Under the pieces are notes generated by a model. It saw nothing but the letters and a program-made list of their open reading frames with translations, was not told the DNA's origin and ran no database searches. 64,000 nt of DNA from Timema cristinae (taxonomy: Eukaryota; Arthropoda; Insecta; Phasmatodea; Timematidae): assembly GCA_039000515.1 (NCBI GenBank), contig JBCFYV010000518.1, forward strand, positions 1 through 64,000. Direction: 5' to 3'. A program made the translations under genes and the position numbers. Below, piece after piece: positions 44,906 to 56,937 of this stretch. Positions within the stretch are counted from its first letter, which is position 1. Each line of letters begins with the position of its first letter.

Positions 44906-46312
44906 ATGGCCGATAATATTGTCGCCGCTGGCATCGTACTGTAAAACCCTGGTGGCAACTCACTGCCCGGCCCCTCACAGGGCCGTAATATTGATAAGAG
45001 GCGGAAACTGGTAAGGCCGTCCAGCCCATCGATGGAAAAGGTCCAGGAAGTGGTGAGGCCCCAGCCCCGCTTTCTGGTAATGTCTCGAGCAGAGGAAAAC
45101 GAAAGTCTAAAGCGAGTAAGCCCATTTATCCTCGAAAGAGTGATAAATGGTGTAGCACAGTCAGACGTATCAATAAAAAAAACTGCGTGATGGCACGATA
45201 ATGATACAGACAACAACTGACATCCAGTCCTCAAGAGTAATGGCAATCTCGGAAATACCGTTGAGTAATACGTCTCATATACCGGTGAAGGTGGAACCTC
45301 ACAGGTTCCTCAATGTTTGCAAGGGAGTGGACACTTGCTATGACCTCGACTGCGTGAGCATTGAGGATATCTGTGAGGAACTTTCCCCTCAACACGTCAC
45401 CGAAGTGTACCGTATTGGCACCAAAAAGAACGGCAGTGAGAAAAAGACTTATATCCTTACCTTTGCGACACCTACCCGTCCAAAGGAGATCCGAGCAGGC
45501 TTCCACGTGCTCAGGTCCGGCCGTATGTCCCTAATCCTAGGCGCTGTTTTCAGTGTCAGGAATTTGGGCATACGAAGCTGCGATGCCGTGGTAAGCCGAC
45601 CTGTGCGGATTGTGGACAAAGGCTCACGAAACACCATGTGAGTCTCCGAAGTTCTGCATAAACTGCAAGGGTCCACACTCTGCCTGGTCTCGGGCCTGTC
45701 CGAAATGGAAGGTAGAAAAAAAAGTCCTGGAGATTCAATCCGAAAAAAAGATCTCATATGCCCAGGCACGCAAGGAATACGCATCTAGTCAGGCTCCGGT
45801 TTTCCAAACATCATACAGCCAGATTGTCAGCCAAAACATTAACTGTCCCAATTGCCATTGCGCAGTTAATCTCGCTAAGACGTCATCGCGACCTGTGCCA
45901 TTGGTCTCTGCTCGAGACATCCGTATTGAACACGCGCCAACCAAGGTGTCGCCGAAATTGTTGATAGGGGCACAACTGCCACCAAAGTCGTCTCCCCCAC
46001 CTGTACCACCCAGGAGGGCTCCTCGGGGAACCCTCCCGAGCCCTCCTCGGGGAACACCCCCGAGCCCTCCTCCGGGAACCCCCCCGAGCCCTCCGCGGGG
46101 AACACCCCGAGCCCTCCTCGGGAACACCCCCGAGCCCTCCTCGGGGAACACCCCCGAACCCCCCTCGGGGAAATAAATTACGTGCGGCCACTGTTGAGTC
46201 GCTCATTCTCGCCTCTGGGCCACCAGAGCCCGGGATGAGTGGCGAAACAGATGAGGCCGTAAAGGCGAGTCCCACTGGTGCCTTGAAGAAGGACCAGCGA
46301 GAGACCGCCGAA
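44906..46312 (+). pseudogene. LINE copy D ORF1, broken
   Basis: The start MADNIVAAGIVL is followed at once by TAA, where other copies have a Pro codon. Later frames give the conserved N-terminal half, the zinc knuckles (with a frame break near 45628) and an unusually long repeat of PPSPPRGT-like units (46009-46175) that itself shifts frame. The product would be the RNA-binding ORF1 protein; this copy is inactive. Confidence 0.8.
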
Positions 46313-46530
46313 ATAAATAATATTAAGAAAGCGTCGAAGGCCTTAACAAAGCCTTCGCGCAAGGATCCGACTACCCAGTCTCTCCAAAATAAAGCGAAGC
46401 CTCTCCTGAAGCGGGAGGTCCAGAGAGACTGGGAAAGGCAAGAGGACCTAAAAAGGCCCTCAACCAATTTTTATTATTAAGGGATAGTGACATGGATTGC
46501 GAGGATAACTAAATATTATATTAACTAAGT

Positions 46531-47278
46531 ATGACGCTACTACAATGGAATTGTAGGGGTTTCTATGCTCGTGTAGATGAAATTAAACAACAAATTTCTT
46601 CCCTGCATCCTTCCATCTTGTGTTTGCAGGAGACCCACTTCCGCCCAAATGACAACCCGATGCTTCGTGGGTACGATGTGTATCGTACCGACAAGCCTTT
46701 CTTTGATCGGGCTAGCGGAGGTGTGGCTATATTCGCACGAAGCAATATATATCACACAAATATTAATATCGTTTCTGATCTCCAAGTGATTGCTCTCAGA
46801 GTCTTCCTCCCTTTGGAGGTAATAATATGTTGCATCTACCTCCCACCGGGAGAGCGTGTTCCTAAGAGGACCCTAGAGGCCCTCTTTATACAACTTCCCG
46901 CCCCCTATATCATCTTGGGGGACTTTAATGCGCATAACCTGGTGTGGGGGTCCAATATTACTGACGCACGTGGGAGGATGGTAGAGGATATTCTTGTCTC
47001 GGGAAACCTGGTGTTAATGAACACCGGGACCCAGACACACTTCTCTACCTTTAATGGTGTATCCTCTGCCATCGACCTAACATTTTGTAGTCCCGGATCG
47101 CTGCCCACTTCCTTTGGGAGGTCCACTCGGACCTATGTGGCAGTGATCATTATCCCATTCTGCTCTCACCACTTGAAGATCCTCCCAGTACAGCGCGGAT
47201 TCCCCAATGGGTGCTAAAACGTGCTGACTGGGATAGATTCCGCGAGCTCGCTGTATTTGGTGAATCCCAACATCCTGA
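46531..47278 (+). pseudogene. LINE copy D ORF2 endonuclease, truncated
   Basis: MTLLQWNCRGFYARVDEIKQ starts a 228-residue frame with LQETHFRPND, GGVAIFARSN, IYLPPGERV, GDFNAHN and SAIDLTF. The frame shifts near 47095 (one base short in a run), just before SDH, so the last catalytic block is out of frame. The element is cut off at 47278 before the RT. Confidence 0.82.
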
Positions 47279-47891
47279 CCCCCCCCTGCGGGACGGGGTT
47301 TAGAATAGTCCCGCAGTAACCCCTGCTTGTCGTAAGAGGCGACTAAAAGGGGAGGCTTCTGTGCAGGACGTACCTCGTGTGGGACAAACCTATCCTATAT
47401 CTTTCCTTTCACATCATTTTCTTCTTCCTTCACTCTTCCCCCTTCGCTTTATCTATCCTTACCTTTTTCTTCCTTTCCCCCACCGTTCATCCTGCACAGA
47501 GGCCTTTGGCCTTTCAGTTGACGACCTTGGCAACTAACCCGGCTCTTCTCTGTTTATTATTGGATACCACTGCCTTGAGCTCCTAAATGAAAGTGCGCCG
47601 GTTGCAATACCTTAGTAGAAGGGCCTTCCTTAGAGATGACAATAACCGGGTACCCTACTTTGGGAAAAGATCGGTTGCGTTCATGAGGGCCCGGAAGTAA
47701 AATTGGCACTTTCCTACACCCACTTGCTGCGACGACCTCTCTCTCGGCGATGCTCTATGCGAAGGTTGTCATGTCTAGCGTCGTATATAGCCTCTCGTCG
47801 GGACAGTTAACAGGGCCATATGTGGTAGTACCAACTTGGATCACCCTGGGTCTACGATCCGAGTATTGTGTAGGTTGTCCCCAATTACGGC

Positions 47892-49264
47892 ATGGCTGAT
47901 AATTTTGTCGCCGCTGGCATCGTACTGCCAAACCCTGCTGGCAACTCACTGCCCGGCCCCTCACAGGGCCGTAATATCGATAAGAGGCGGAAACGGGTAA
48001 GGCCGTCTAGCCCTCAATTAGAAGAAATCCAGGAGGTGGTGAGGCCCCAGCCCCGCTTCCTGGTAATGTCTCGAGTGGACGAAGGTGAGAACATGAAACG
48101 GGTGAGCCCATTTATCCTCGAAAGAGCGATAAATGGTGCAGCCAAGGTAAGTGTGTCTATAAGAAAACTTCGTGACGGCACCATTCTCATTCAGACAACA
48201 TCCGACATCCAATCAGGCAACATACTGGCTCTTAAAGAAATACCGTTGAGCAATACGTCTCGTATACTGGTGAAGGTGGAACCCCACAGGTTCCTCAATG
48301 TTTGCAAGGGAGTGGTCACTTGCTATGACCTCGACTGCGTGAGCATTGAGGAAATCTGTGAGGAGCTAGCCCCTCAGAAAGTCACTGAAGTATACCGCAT
48401 AGTAGTGAAAAAGAACGGCAGTGAGAAAAAGAATGACACTTATATCCTTACCTTTGCGACTCCAACCCTTCCAAAGGAGGTCCGAGCGGGTTTCCACGTG
48501 CTCAGGGTCCGGCCGTATGTCCCTAACCCTCGGCGCTGTTTTCAGTGCCAGGAATTTGGGCATACGAAGCTGCGATGCCGTGGTAAGCCAACCTGTGCGG
48601 ATTGCGGACAGGAGGCTCACGATACACCGTGTGAGTCTCCTAAATTCTGCGTTAACTGCAAGGGTTCGCACTCTGCTTGGTCTCGGGCCTGTCCGAAATG
48701 GAAAGTGGAGAAAAAAGTGAAAAGAAGATTCCATACAACCAAGCACGCAAAGAATACGCATCTAGCCAAGCTTCAGTATTTCAGACCTCTTACAGTCAGA
48801 TAGTTTCCCAGAATATCAATTGCCCCAACTGCCATTGCGCAGTTAACATTTCAAAGCCTTCTTCGAGACCCGTGCCACTGACCTCTACTCGAGAAAAAAA
48901 TAGTAATATCGCGCCGGCAACGGTGGCGATGAAATTAGTGCCCAAGGTGACAACTTCGGAGATGTTGTCTCCTCCACCTGTGCCACCTAGGAGTTCTCCT
49001 CGTGGCCCACCTCTGAGAACATCCCCGAGTCCACCTCGGTTAACCCCCCCGGGTCCACCTCGGGGAACCGACCCGAGCCCGCCTCGAGGTACTAAAACAA
49101 GGGCGGCCGTTGTTGAGCCTCTCACACCCACCTCTGGGCTTCCGGAGGTGGGGACGAGTTGCGGAACAGTTGAGGCCGCTAAGGCGAGTCCCACTGGTGC
49201 CTTGAAAAAGGACCAGCGAAAGACCGCCGAAAAACATTATATAAAAAAGCGTCTAAGGCCTTAA
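47892..49264 (+). pseudogene. LINE copy E ORF1, one frame break
   Basis: MADNFVAAGIVLPNPAGNSL begins a 303-residue frame that includes all three zinc knuckles (CFQCQEFGHTKLRC, CADCGQEAHDTPC and CVNCKGSHSAWSRAC). Near 48715 a deletion of about 14 bases relative to copy C shifts the frame, which then continues at 48720-49264 with the proline-rich tail and SPTGALKKDQRKTAE. Otherwise it is well preserved. It is likely to bind element RNA. Confidence 0.82.
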
Positions 49265-49449
49265 AGCCTTCGAACAAGAATCCGACTCCCCAGTCTCCCC
49301 AAAATAAGCCGAAGCCTCTCCTGAAGCGAGAGGTAGGGAGAGACTGGGAAAGGCAAGAGGGCCTAAAAAGGGCCTCAACAAATTTTTATTCTTAAAGGAT
49401 AGTGAAATGGATTGCGAGGATAACTAAATTTCATACTAATAACTTATAT

Positions 49450-52400
49450 CGCTACTACAATGGAATTGTAGGGGTTTCTATGCTCGTGTAGAGGAAATCA
49501 AACTAATAATTTCTTCCCTGCATCCTTCCATCTTGTGTTTGCAGGAGACCCACTTCCGCCCAAATGACACCCCGATGCTTCGTGGTACGATGTGTATCGT
49601 ACCGACAAGCCTTTCTTTGATCGGGCTAGCGGAGGTGTGGCTATATTCGTACGAAGCACTATATATCATAAGAATATTAATATTGTTTCTGATCTCCAAG
49701 TGATTGCTGTCAGAATCTCCCTCCCTTTGGAAGTAACAATATGCTGCATTTACCTCACACCGGGTGAGCGTGTTCCTAAGAGGACTCTAGAGGCCCTCTT
49801 TATACAACTTCCCGCCCCCTATATCATCTTGGGGGATTTTAACGCGCATAACCTGGTGTGGGGTCTAATTTTACAGACGCCCGTGGGAGGATGGTAGAGG
49901 ATATTCTTGTCTCGGGAAACCTGGTGTGAATGAACACCGGGACCCAGACACACTTCTCTACCTTTAATGGTGTATCCTCTGCCATCGGCTTAACCTTATG
50001 TAGTCCCAGGATCGCTGCTCACTTCCTTTGGGAGGTCCACTCGGACCTATGTGGCAGTGATCATTATCCAATTCTGCTTACACCTCTTAAAGATCCTCCC
50101 AGTACGGCGCGAATACCCCAATGGGTGCTAAAACGTGCTGACTGGGATAGATTCCGCGAGCTCGCCGTATTTAGTGAATCCCGACATCCTGACGTCGATG
50201 GTAAGGCTGGGCATTTTACTTCGACGGTCATCGCGGCGGCGAGGGCTTCCATCCCTAAATCCTCGCCAAATCCACGCCACCATCCTGTTCCCTGGTGGAA
50301 CGAGGAGTGTCGCCTGGCTATTTCTGACCGTCGAAGGGCCCTACGTCTATTCCATTGACGCCCCACTAAAGAGAATCATGGAGTCATTCCGAATTCTACG
50401 CGCTCGAGCTCGCCGTGTTATTCGAGAAAGCAGAAGAGAGTCTTGGAGACAGTTTATTTCAACCCTTACAATTACCACTCCCACAATTAAAGTTTGGGAC
50501 AATATTCGTAAATTAAGTAGTAGCTAAAATTCCATTAATAGTGTACCTGCCCTCATGTCTAACGGTTCGCTTGTCTCCTCCCCTGTGGAGGTCGTCAATA
50601 TATTGGGCTCGATGTTCGCCTCTATTTCTAGCACTGCGAGTTACTCTAAGGAGTTCGCGGTGCATAAGTGGAGCATCGAGCGCCTTACTATTGATTTTGG
50701 CCAAAGTCGGGGGGAGGATTATAACTCCCCCTTTACTAAAGAGGAACTTACTTATGCCCTGTCCCAGGCGGGCAATACAACTTCTGGCCCGGATGATATC
50801 CATTATGAAATGTTGCGCCAACTGTCCCCTGCTGGACGGGCGTTCCTCTTAGATCTCTACAATTGTGTTTGGGAATCTCGTCAATTCCCAACACTGTGGA
50901 GGAAAGCAACCGTTATCCCAATATATAAAAGTGGCAAGGAAAAATTAGAGCCAACTAGTTATAGACCGATAGCCTTAACTAGCTGTGTATGCAAAATATT
51001 AGAAAAAATGATAAATAAACGACTTATATGGTATTTAGAATCCCGCAATCTACTATCTAATATTCAATGTGGTTTTCGCCGGAACCGATCTACAGTGGAT
51101 CATCTTGCCGGCTAGAGAACGGCTGTCCGTGACGCTTTTCTCCATAAGCAGCACCTTCTGGCTGTTTTTTCGATCTGGAGAAAGCTTAAGACTCCACCTG
51201 GCGGTACGGCATTTTGAAAACACTTTTTAATTGGGGGTTTCGAGGAAACCTTCCTTCTTTTATATCTAATTTTATATCGGATAGCACACTTTTTTCGGTA
51301 AGTTAAATAACACCTTATCCGAGGATTTTATTCAAGAAAAATGGGTGCCTCAGGTAGTATCTGAGCTGTACGTTGTTCGCTATCGCGATAAAATAGTATT
51401 TGTGGACAACGATGCGCTCACCTGTTCGTTCATGCCTTTGTGGATGACTACGCAATTTATTGCAGTTCGTCAAGTCCTCCACAGGGCTGAACGACAGATA
51501 CAACTGAGTGTTAACAATCTTGGTCGTGGCAACGCGTAATGGCTTTCGCTTCTCTGCAGCCAAAACGACGGTCCGTCCACTCCATAGATTACGCGGAAAT
51601 CAGCCAGCCCCCAATATTTTAATGAACCACGCCGTTCTTCCAGTCTCAGAAACCGTAAAGTTTCTGGGACTTTTATTTGATTTTAAATTAACTTGGATCC
51701 CCCACATAAGAGACTTGAAAGCGAGGTCTATAAAAAGCACTAAACCTAGCTCAAAGTGGTTAGGCGGTCGGTCCTTGGGGTGCGGATAGGGAAACCTTGA
51801 TGCGCCTCTATAGAGCCTTGGTGAATCAAAACTTGATTACGGCAGTTTGTTTATGTTCCGCTAGACCCTCGGCGTTAAAGAGCTCGATAGCGTCCACCAT
51901 GCTGGCATTCGACTGGCTACTGGTGCTTTTCGTACAATCCATCGTCATCATCTGTGTCCGACGCCGTGAGACCCCTCTTTCTTACCGGCGGTCTTACCTT
52001 CTGGCACTTAACGGTCCAAACTGCACTGCATGCCAGAGCATGTTGCCTACCGCCCTAGTTTTTCATCCCCCTAACCGTGTCTTATGAAACCAAATGTCGT
52101 AGTACAAGGCCGTGGGGAATCCGGATGCTATCGGTTTTTCGACACGTGTGGGATAGTGCTGCCAAAGGCTATCCCCATATCACCAGGTCCATTCTTCTCC
52201 CTGGAAAATACGCCCTCCGAAATGCCATTTTGATCTTGCCAAGTTCCCAAAGCGACCACCCAAACTTTGTATATGAGAGGACCTTTAATGAGCTCCTCTC
52301 CACTCGCTTTCACGATTTGAGCGAATCTACACTGATGGCTCTAAAATCTGGAGCCTCCGTGGGATGTGCTTTTGTTTGTGGAAGGATCCAATTTTAAAAT

Positions 52401-53010
52401 TTGGTTTACCTAAAGAAACCAGTGTTTTTAACGCTGAATTGTATGCCATTTTTAAATCTGTGTTTTTTTTATATCGAAATAGTCACCGTTCTGTCTCATC
52501 TGCACGGATTCCATGAGTGCTCTGTTTGCATTGTCCCACACATTTAAATTCCTGGAATCCCTCGTGCAGATGATACATAACAAATTTTAAAAATTGATTC
52601 ATTAAGCACCCGGCTCGCCTTTTGCTGGATTCCTGGTCACGCTGGTCTTACTAGGAATGAACTGGCGACCAGCAGCCAAGGAGGCAGCGAGCTTGCCTCC
52701 GGAGGCGAGTCTGGGTGTCATGTTTTTTAGATCTTATAAGGGTTATAGTTCGCGTGGAGTGTTTACGCACCCGGCACGAGCAGTGGGTCTCGACCCCTGC
52801 TCAGAACAAGCTGTGTCCATCAGGGACGGTGTGTCGCGATGGCCCCTTCTATACGAAAGTCCTAGGAAGAGAGGAGGTCATCGTGACGAGACTCCGCGTC
52901 GGGCATACATTCTAACCCACGGATTTTACTCAGAGGGATCCACCTCCAGTGTGTGAATTTTGCGATGCTCCCCTTAGTGTGCACCACATTTTGGTGGAGT
53001 GTCGCAGATA
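49450..53010 (+). pseudogene. LINE copy E ORF2: EN, RT, RNase H with many indels
   Basis: Relative to copies C and D the start ATG reads ATA. The endonuclease (49450-50120) has one-base losses in G-runs near 49585 and 49862, and a TGA at 49928. The RT starts in an open frame at 50555-51115 (SFTKEELTYALSQAG region, YRPIALTSCVCKILEKM). From 51110 the RT palm, thumb and RNase H (WIPGHAG-type block near 52630) can be followed only by switching frame every 50-150 bases. Most differences are single-base gains or losses, many in homopolymers. Confidence 0.82.
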
Positions 53011-54249
53011 ATGCCCCTATTCGCCTGGGCCCTTGATTTTAAAGGTGACCTTCGTTTTTTATTACGCGACAGCGCTGAAGGAGTTATTTGTTTACTCCAT
53101 TTTATACGCCAGGCGAATCTTTTAGTGCCATTTGAGTCACTTTTATAAAGTGGCTCATATGGATTTTATCTCATATTGAGACCTTTTTAACATTTTAGTA
53201 TACTTTAAAGGTGTTGTCTTGTCGTTTTATATCCATTTATAAACAACTTTAATAAAATAATTATTTTAACATGTTAGTTTTGTGTCTTTTTAACTAATAT
53301 ATTGTTTTAATATGTTTGTTTTGTTTTTTCTTAGAGTGATACACCTGTGGTTTTTTTTTTAGCAGGTGTTTCACTCAATTGTACTTTGAGCCATTTGAGC
53401 ACTCTTATGAAGTGTCTCAGGTGGTGAATGATTATATCTCTCCCCTATGGGGATTTTAATTATGTTTTAAATATATTTCAAGGCCCTAATGACCTAGATG
53501 TGTCGATGGGCCTCCAAACCACAATAATAAAATAATAATAATAATAAAATGTATATACTTTCTCACATAGTTTGGAACACAATTTCAAATATCATCAGTT
53601 TTCTCAGAAAAACAAACATAGGCTTATAATGGTTTATTCGTATATTAATCACTCCACAAAAATAAATTTGAAAATAATTGTTAAAGTCATTTAAAAAAAC
53701 AAAAAAAAAAAAAATGCAAATCAGTACCGTAAGATGGGGTAACTTTGGCCCAAAAATTCATCTTTTTCTAATTATTAAAGTAAAAATCAAATAACTTATT
53801 GATTTTTATTACTCCTAAATTTTTTCTTGTTTTTGATTATAAAGGAAAATTTGAGTGGGTATTTAAATTTTTTTTAAACTTTTTTTGAACCCTGAAATAC
53901 ATTTTTGAAGTTTTGGGACAAAGTTACAAAGGTCTTGGGGTAACTTTACCCAAATGTAATATTTCACTTATTTGATGGCAATATGTTTCCTTGGGCTAAT
54001 GTAATACCAATAAACGTGCCTTATATATTGTTAATGTGTAAGGTCTGTCATAAACTGTGAGTTTTTTGGTTAAAAAAAGACAATATAGGACTATTTAGAA
54101 GTGAAATGTTATTAGCGAATAAACTGTAGCTACAACAGAGGACTAATTAGAAGTGAAATCTATATTAACTTATTAAACTGTAAACAGAGGACTATTAAGA
54201 ATAAAAACTTTACTAACATGTAAAACTACATTAGAGGACTAGGCTTCTA

Positions 54250-56320
54250 AACGAAACTATCAAGAGCGGAAACTGCAAACTGATTTCCGCTTCGAAACCA
54301 TTTTTGAGGATCAATTTTGCAATGAATATCTTCCCATTCATATCCATGGAGTCCTTCTCTCAGGCCAATCTCCAAAACTTAAGTCCTCTCTCCATGCAAT
54401 AAACTGTAGGGCCTTCCTCGAGATCGACTAATCTTTCAGGATACTTTCCACCATTGAATAAAATGAGAACCAAATCCTCGACAGCATAATCCTCAGTTTT
54501 AATTTTTGTAATATGAACAGGTGCAGCAGCCGAAATTTCTTCTAAGTCAGAAAACGTTTCACTTTCTTGGTCAGACTCTATATCAAAATCATTTTCACTG
54601 AGCACTTCAGTGGAGGGAATCAGATGGGAGCCTTTTTCTGTTCAACGGAGGTGAGATTTAGACGAAGAGGCACGGCTTTCTGTGACTCCTGCAAGGCAAA
54701 TACTTTTGCCACTGGTACTTAGCACCTTTTTTTTTTCTTAGGAACCTTCACTCCTAGAATTCGGACCGTTTTTTCTCCAACTGCTCCAAAAAAGATTCTC
54801 CAACAAAACTTAATGTCCGTGTCATTCATGGATCTGAGGCAAACGGTGAAAGCATGTTTTCTATCAAGGGGATGAATCCCACATTTTTTGAACCCTGCTT
54901 TAAATTTTCTCTCTCATTTTCCCTTCATCGTTTCATCAATTCCTTCAACAACCCAGGAAAGACATCCTTAGAATTGTGGGAAATTTCGACCCAGACTTTG
55001 ATTCCTTCCACTTTGTTAAGATAACCACGCCATAAAACTTTTCATGGGCCCAAAAAAGGCGACATCCAAAGGTTGTGTGAGATGTGTTGTATTAGCTGGT
55101 AAATCACACAAACCTGATGTCATGTTGTTCACAATAATTCTAAGAATCGGGTGCTAATATGTGATGTAAATTATCACCAATCAGTACCAAGGTCCAGCCT
55201 ATATTTTACCGATTGTAAAAAAGAGCGATTCCAAACCATCTTCAAAAGTTATTGCATCAAACCACCCACTTTTAGAGCGGTTATAACGAGCATTTTGTGG
55301 ACCATTATTCTGTCCAAGTCGTCCATAAATGATCAGCCTTATAGACAACATATGGCGCAAGACATCTGCCATCGGCATCCCACAGAACATTAAAGAAGTA
55401 GAGCTCTTACTAAAGTTACAAATATTTTCAACAAAATTTACTTTCTCGCTTGCACAGGACTTTTTTATTTCCCTGGATCATCACTCGGGTTAAGTGTGAC
55501 CTGGTGGTCTAGGGGTAAGGTGTCAGACTTCTATGCTGGCGGCCGGAGTTCAATCCTCGGTCCCGGCAAAGATTTATCTGATTACCAAACCCTACCTTCA
55601 CCTCTGACAAGACATCTTGTGAATGTGAGGAATGCCAGGGCTCCACCGTGTTCGGATTCCACGTTAAACTTAGGTTCCTTCATTTCATCTCACAATACAC
55701 CCCTACCATATACACATTAGCAAGTGCTTTTAACCCGAACGGAAATAAGACGCGGTGCTAAATTTAAAAATAATAATAATAATAATCACTCGGTTAGTTC
55801 ATCATAGTTCTAATGCAAATTAGGAATATCCATTTAAAAAAAGACACCAAGAGTCCCCTGTAATCGGTTTAGTTCCGCTTCACCCAACTTAGCACGCACT
55901 TTCTTAATTTTTAACGCTGGTTCTGACTGAAAATCAGGATGTCTTTTAAAAACCCTTTGTCCCCTTCATAGCCAGGGGAATTTCCTTAAACAAGCTAACC
56001 ATTAGCCCCTTTTTTATCAAAATAGTTTTTTTACAATCATTCGAAAAACTGATTCAACAACTTAAATCCTAGTCAGATAATTTTTTTTCAAAAAGCTGCA
56101 CAAGGCTAATTCTTCTTCAGGTAAAACACACGAGAGCGGGCCTACTGGTTGTCGTGCAGACCTTTCAGTTTTCTCTTGAATGTAAAATCTGAGATGTTAT
56201 ATCTTTCTGCAGCAACTCGTTGAGTAAGTTGCCCAAAACCTGACCTTTAACAAGGCAATTCTTGCCCAACAGTTTTTTTGGTTTTCTTTGGGCATAAATA
56301 CTGTAGAAAATAAAGAAAAT
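54250..56320 (-). pseudogene. Pogo/jerky-like transposase relic
   Basis: Minus-strand pieces include RYNRSKSGWFDAITFEDGLE (about 55290), LVLIGDNL (second catalytic Asp, 55200-55180), FVYLPANTTHLTQPLDVAFF followed by GPMKSF (about 55110-55040), and a C-terminal tail with QESETFSDLEEIS. The N-terminal region (about 56300-55800) is barely readable. These are the hallmarks of pogo/jerky-type DDE transposases. There are many frameshifts and a type 2 SINE within it, so it is inactive. Confidence 0.65.
55495..55784 (+). mobile_element. tRNA-derived SINE, type 2
   Basis: The head is gacctggtggtctaggggta, with the B box near 55547-55556 (agttcaatcc). The tail holds cccgaacgg...taagacgcggtgcta, then (TAA)n. 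It is flanked by atcactcgggttaag (55480-55494) and atcactcggttag (55785-55797), an imperfect target duplication. It lies inside the pogo-like element. Confidence 0.85.
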
Positions 56321-56937
56321 TTTTGGGTTACTTTTCAAAAAAAGGGGTCATTAAAAAACTTTTAAAAAATTTAAAATAAGAAATAATTAGTGCAAACCCA
56401 AAAAAATCAATAAAAAAGCATTAAAAACCGTTTAATTATTTTTAAATTAATTATTATTTTTAATTATTATTATCTTTAATTATGAAATAAGGGGTCAACA
56501 ACAAAAAATTTTTGGGGTTTGGGGCAAAAGTTACCCCAAATCATGGGCTAAAGTTACCCCAATCATAAAACATTCAGCATATCTTGACAAAAAGAAAGAA
56601 ACTAAATTTTCATATTAATTCGTTTACTAGTGGTATGAAAGAATAAAAAAAAATTTACTTACAAAAATTAAAAAACTTTCAGGTAAGGTCAGAGATGAAA
56701 GTTGGAAGCCTTTATTTTGAACACTCAGAACAGATGTTTCCCATAAAAGCAAAGATTAATGTAAAAGAAGCATGCCCCTACACATTTTTTTTTTCTGTCA
56801 ATAACAAGTGCTGCTACCTAAAAATTTTTCACCAATTCAATCAAATCGGATAATTTACCAAAGAGAAACATCAAAATAAACATTTTTGAATTTGGGCTAA
56901 AGTTACCTTGACTGGCTAAAGTTACCCCATCTTACGG

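Larger units (their letters stand above)
44282..47278 (+). mobile_element. I-type LINE copy D, 3'-truncated, joined to copy E
   Basis: It starts with the full family 5' end (ccccccctgcgggacggggt). The 5' UTR, ORF1 and endonuclease are present; it then stops at 47278 in the ORF2 linker, precisely where the 5' end of copy E starts. It has no 3' half or tail. D and E are closely similar throughout their shared part. Confidence 0.9.
47279..53548 (+). mobile_element. I-type LINE copy E, full-length
   Basis: This is the only copy running from the family 5' end through ORF1, endonuclease, RT, RNase H and 3' UTR to (TAA)n at 53522-53548, about 6.27 kb. Base identity to copies B-D is high up to about 51100. 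After that, single-base indels become dense (51110-53050), although substitutions remain few. It defines the complete structure of the family. Confidence 0.9.
53727..56937. mobile_element. Pogo-like DNA transposon with paired ends
   Basis: The left end ccgtaagatggggtaacttt (53727-53746) and the inverted right end at 56914-56937 agree at 23 of 24 bases. A subterminal motif ggctaaagttacccca or its complement recurs near 53937, 56521, 56544 and 56893. TA lies outside the left end; the right flank is AA here. The minus-strand transposase relic is inside, and a SINE interrupts it. Confidence 0.75.

Noticed and set aside
55495..55570. tRNA gene
   Set aside because: Same reason: this is a SINE head repeated at 34.9 kb and 59.7 kb.
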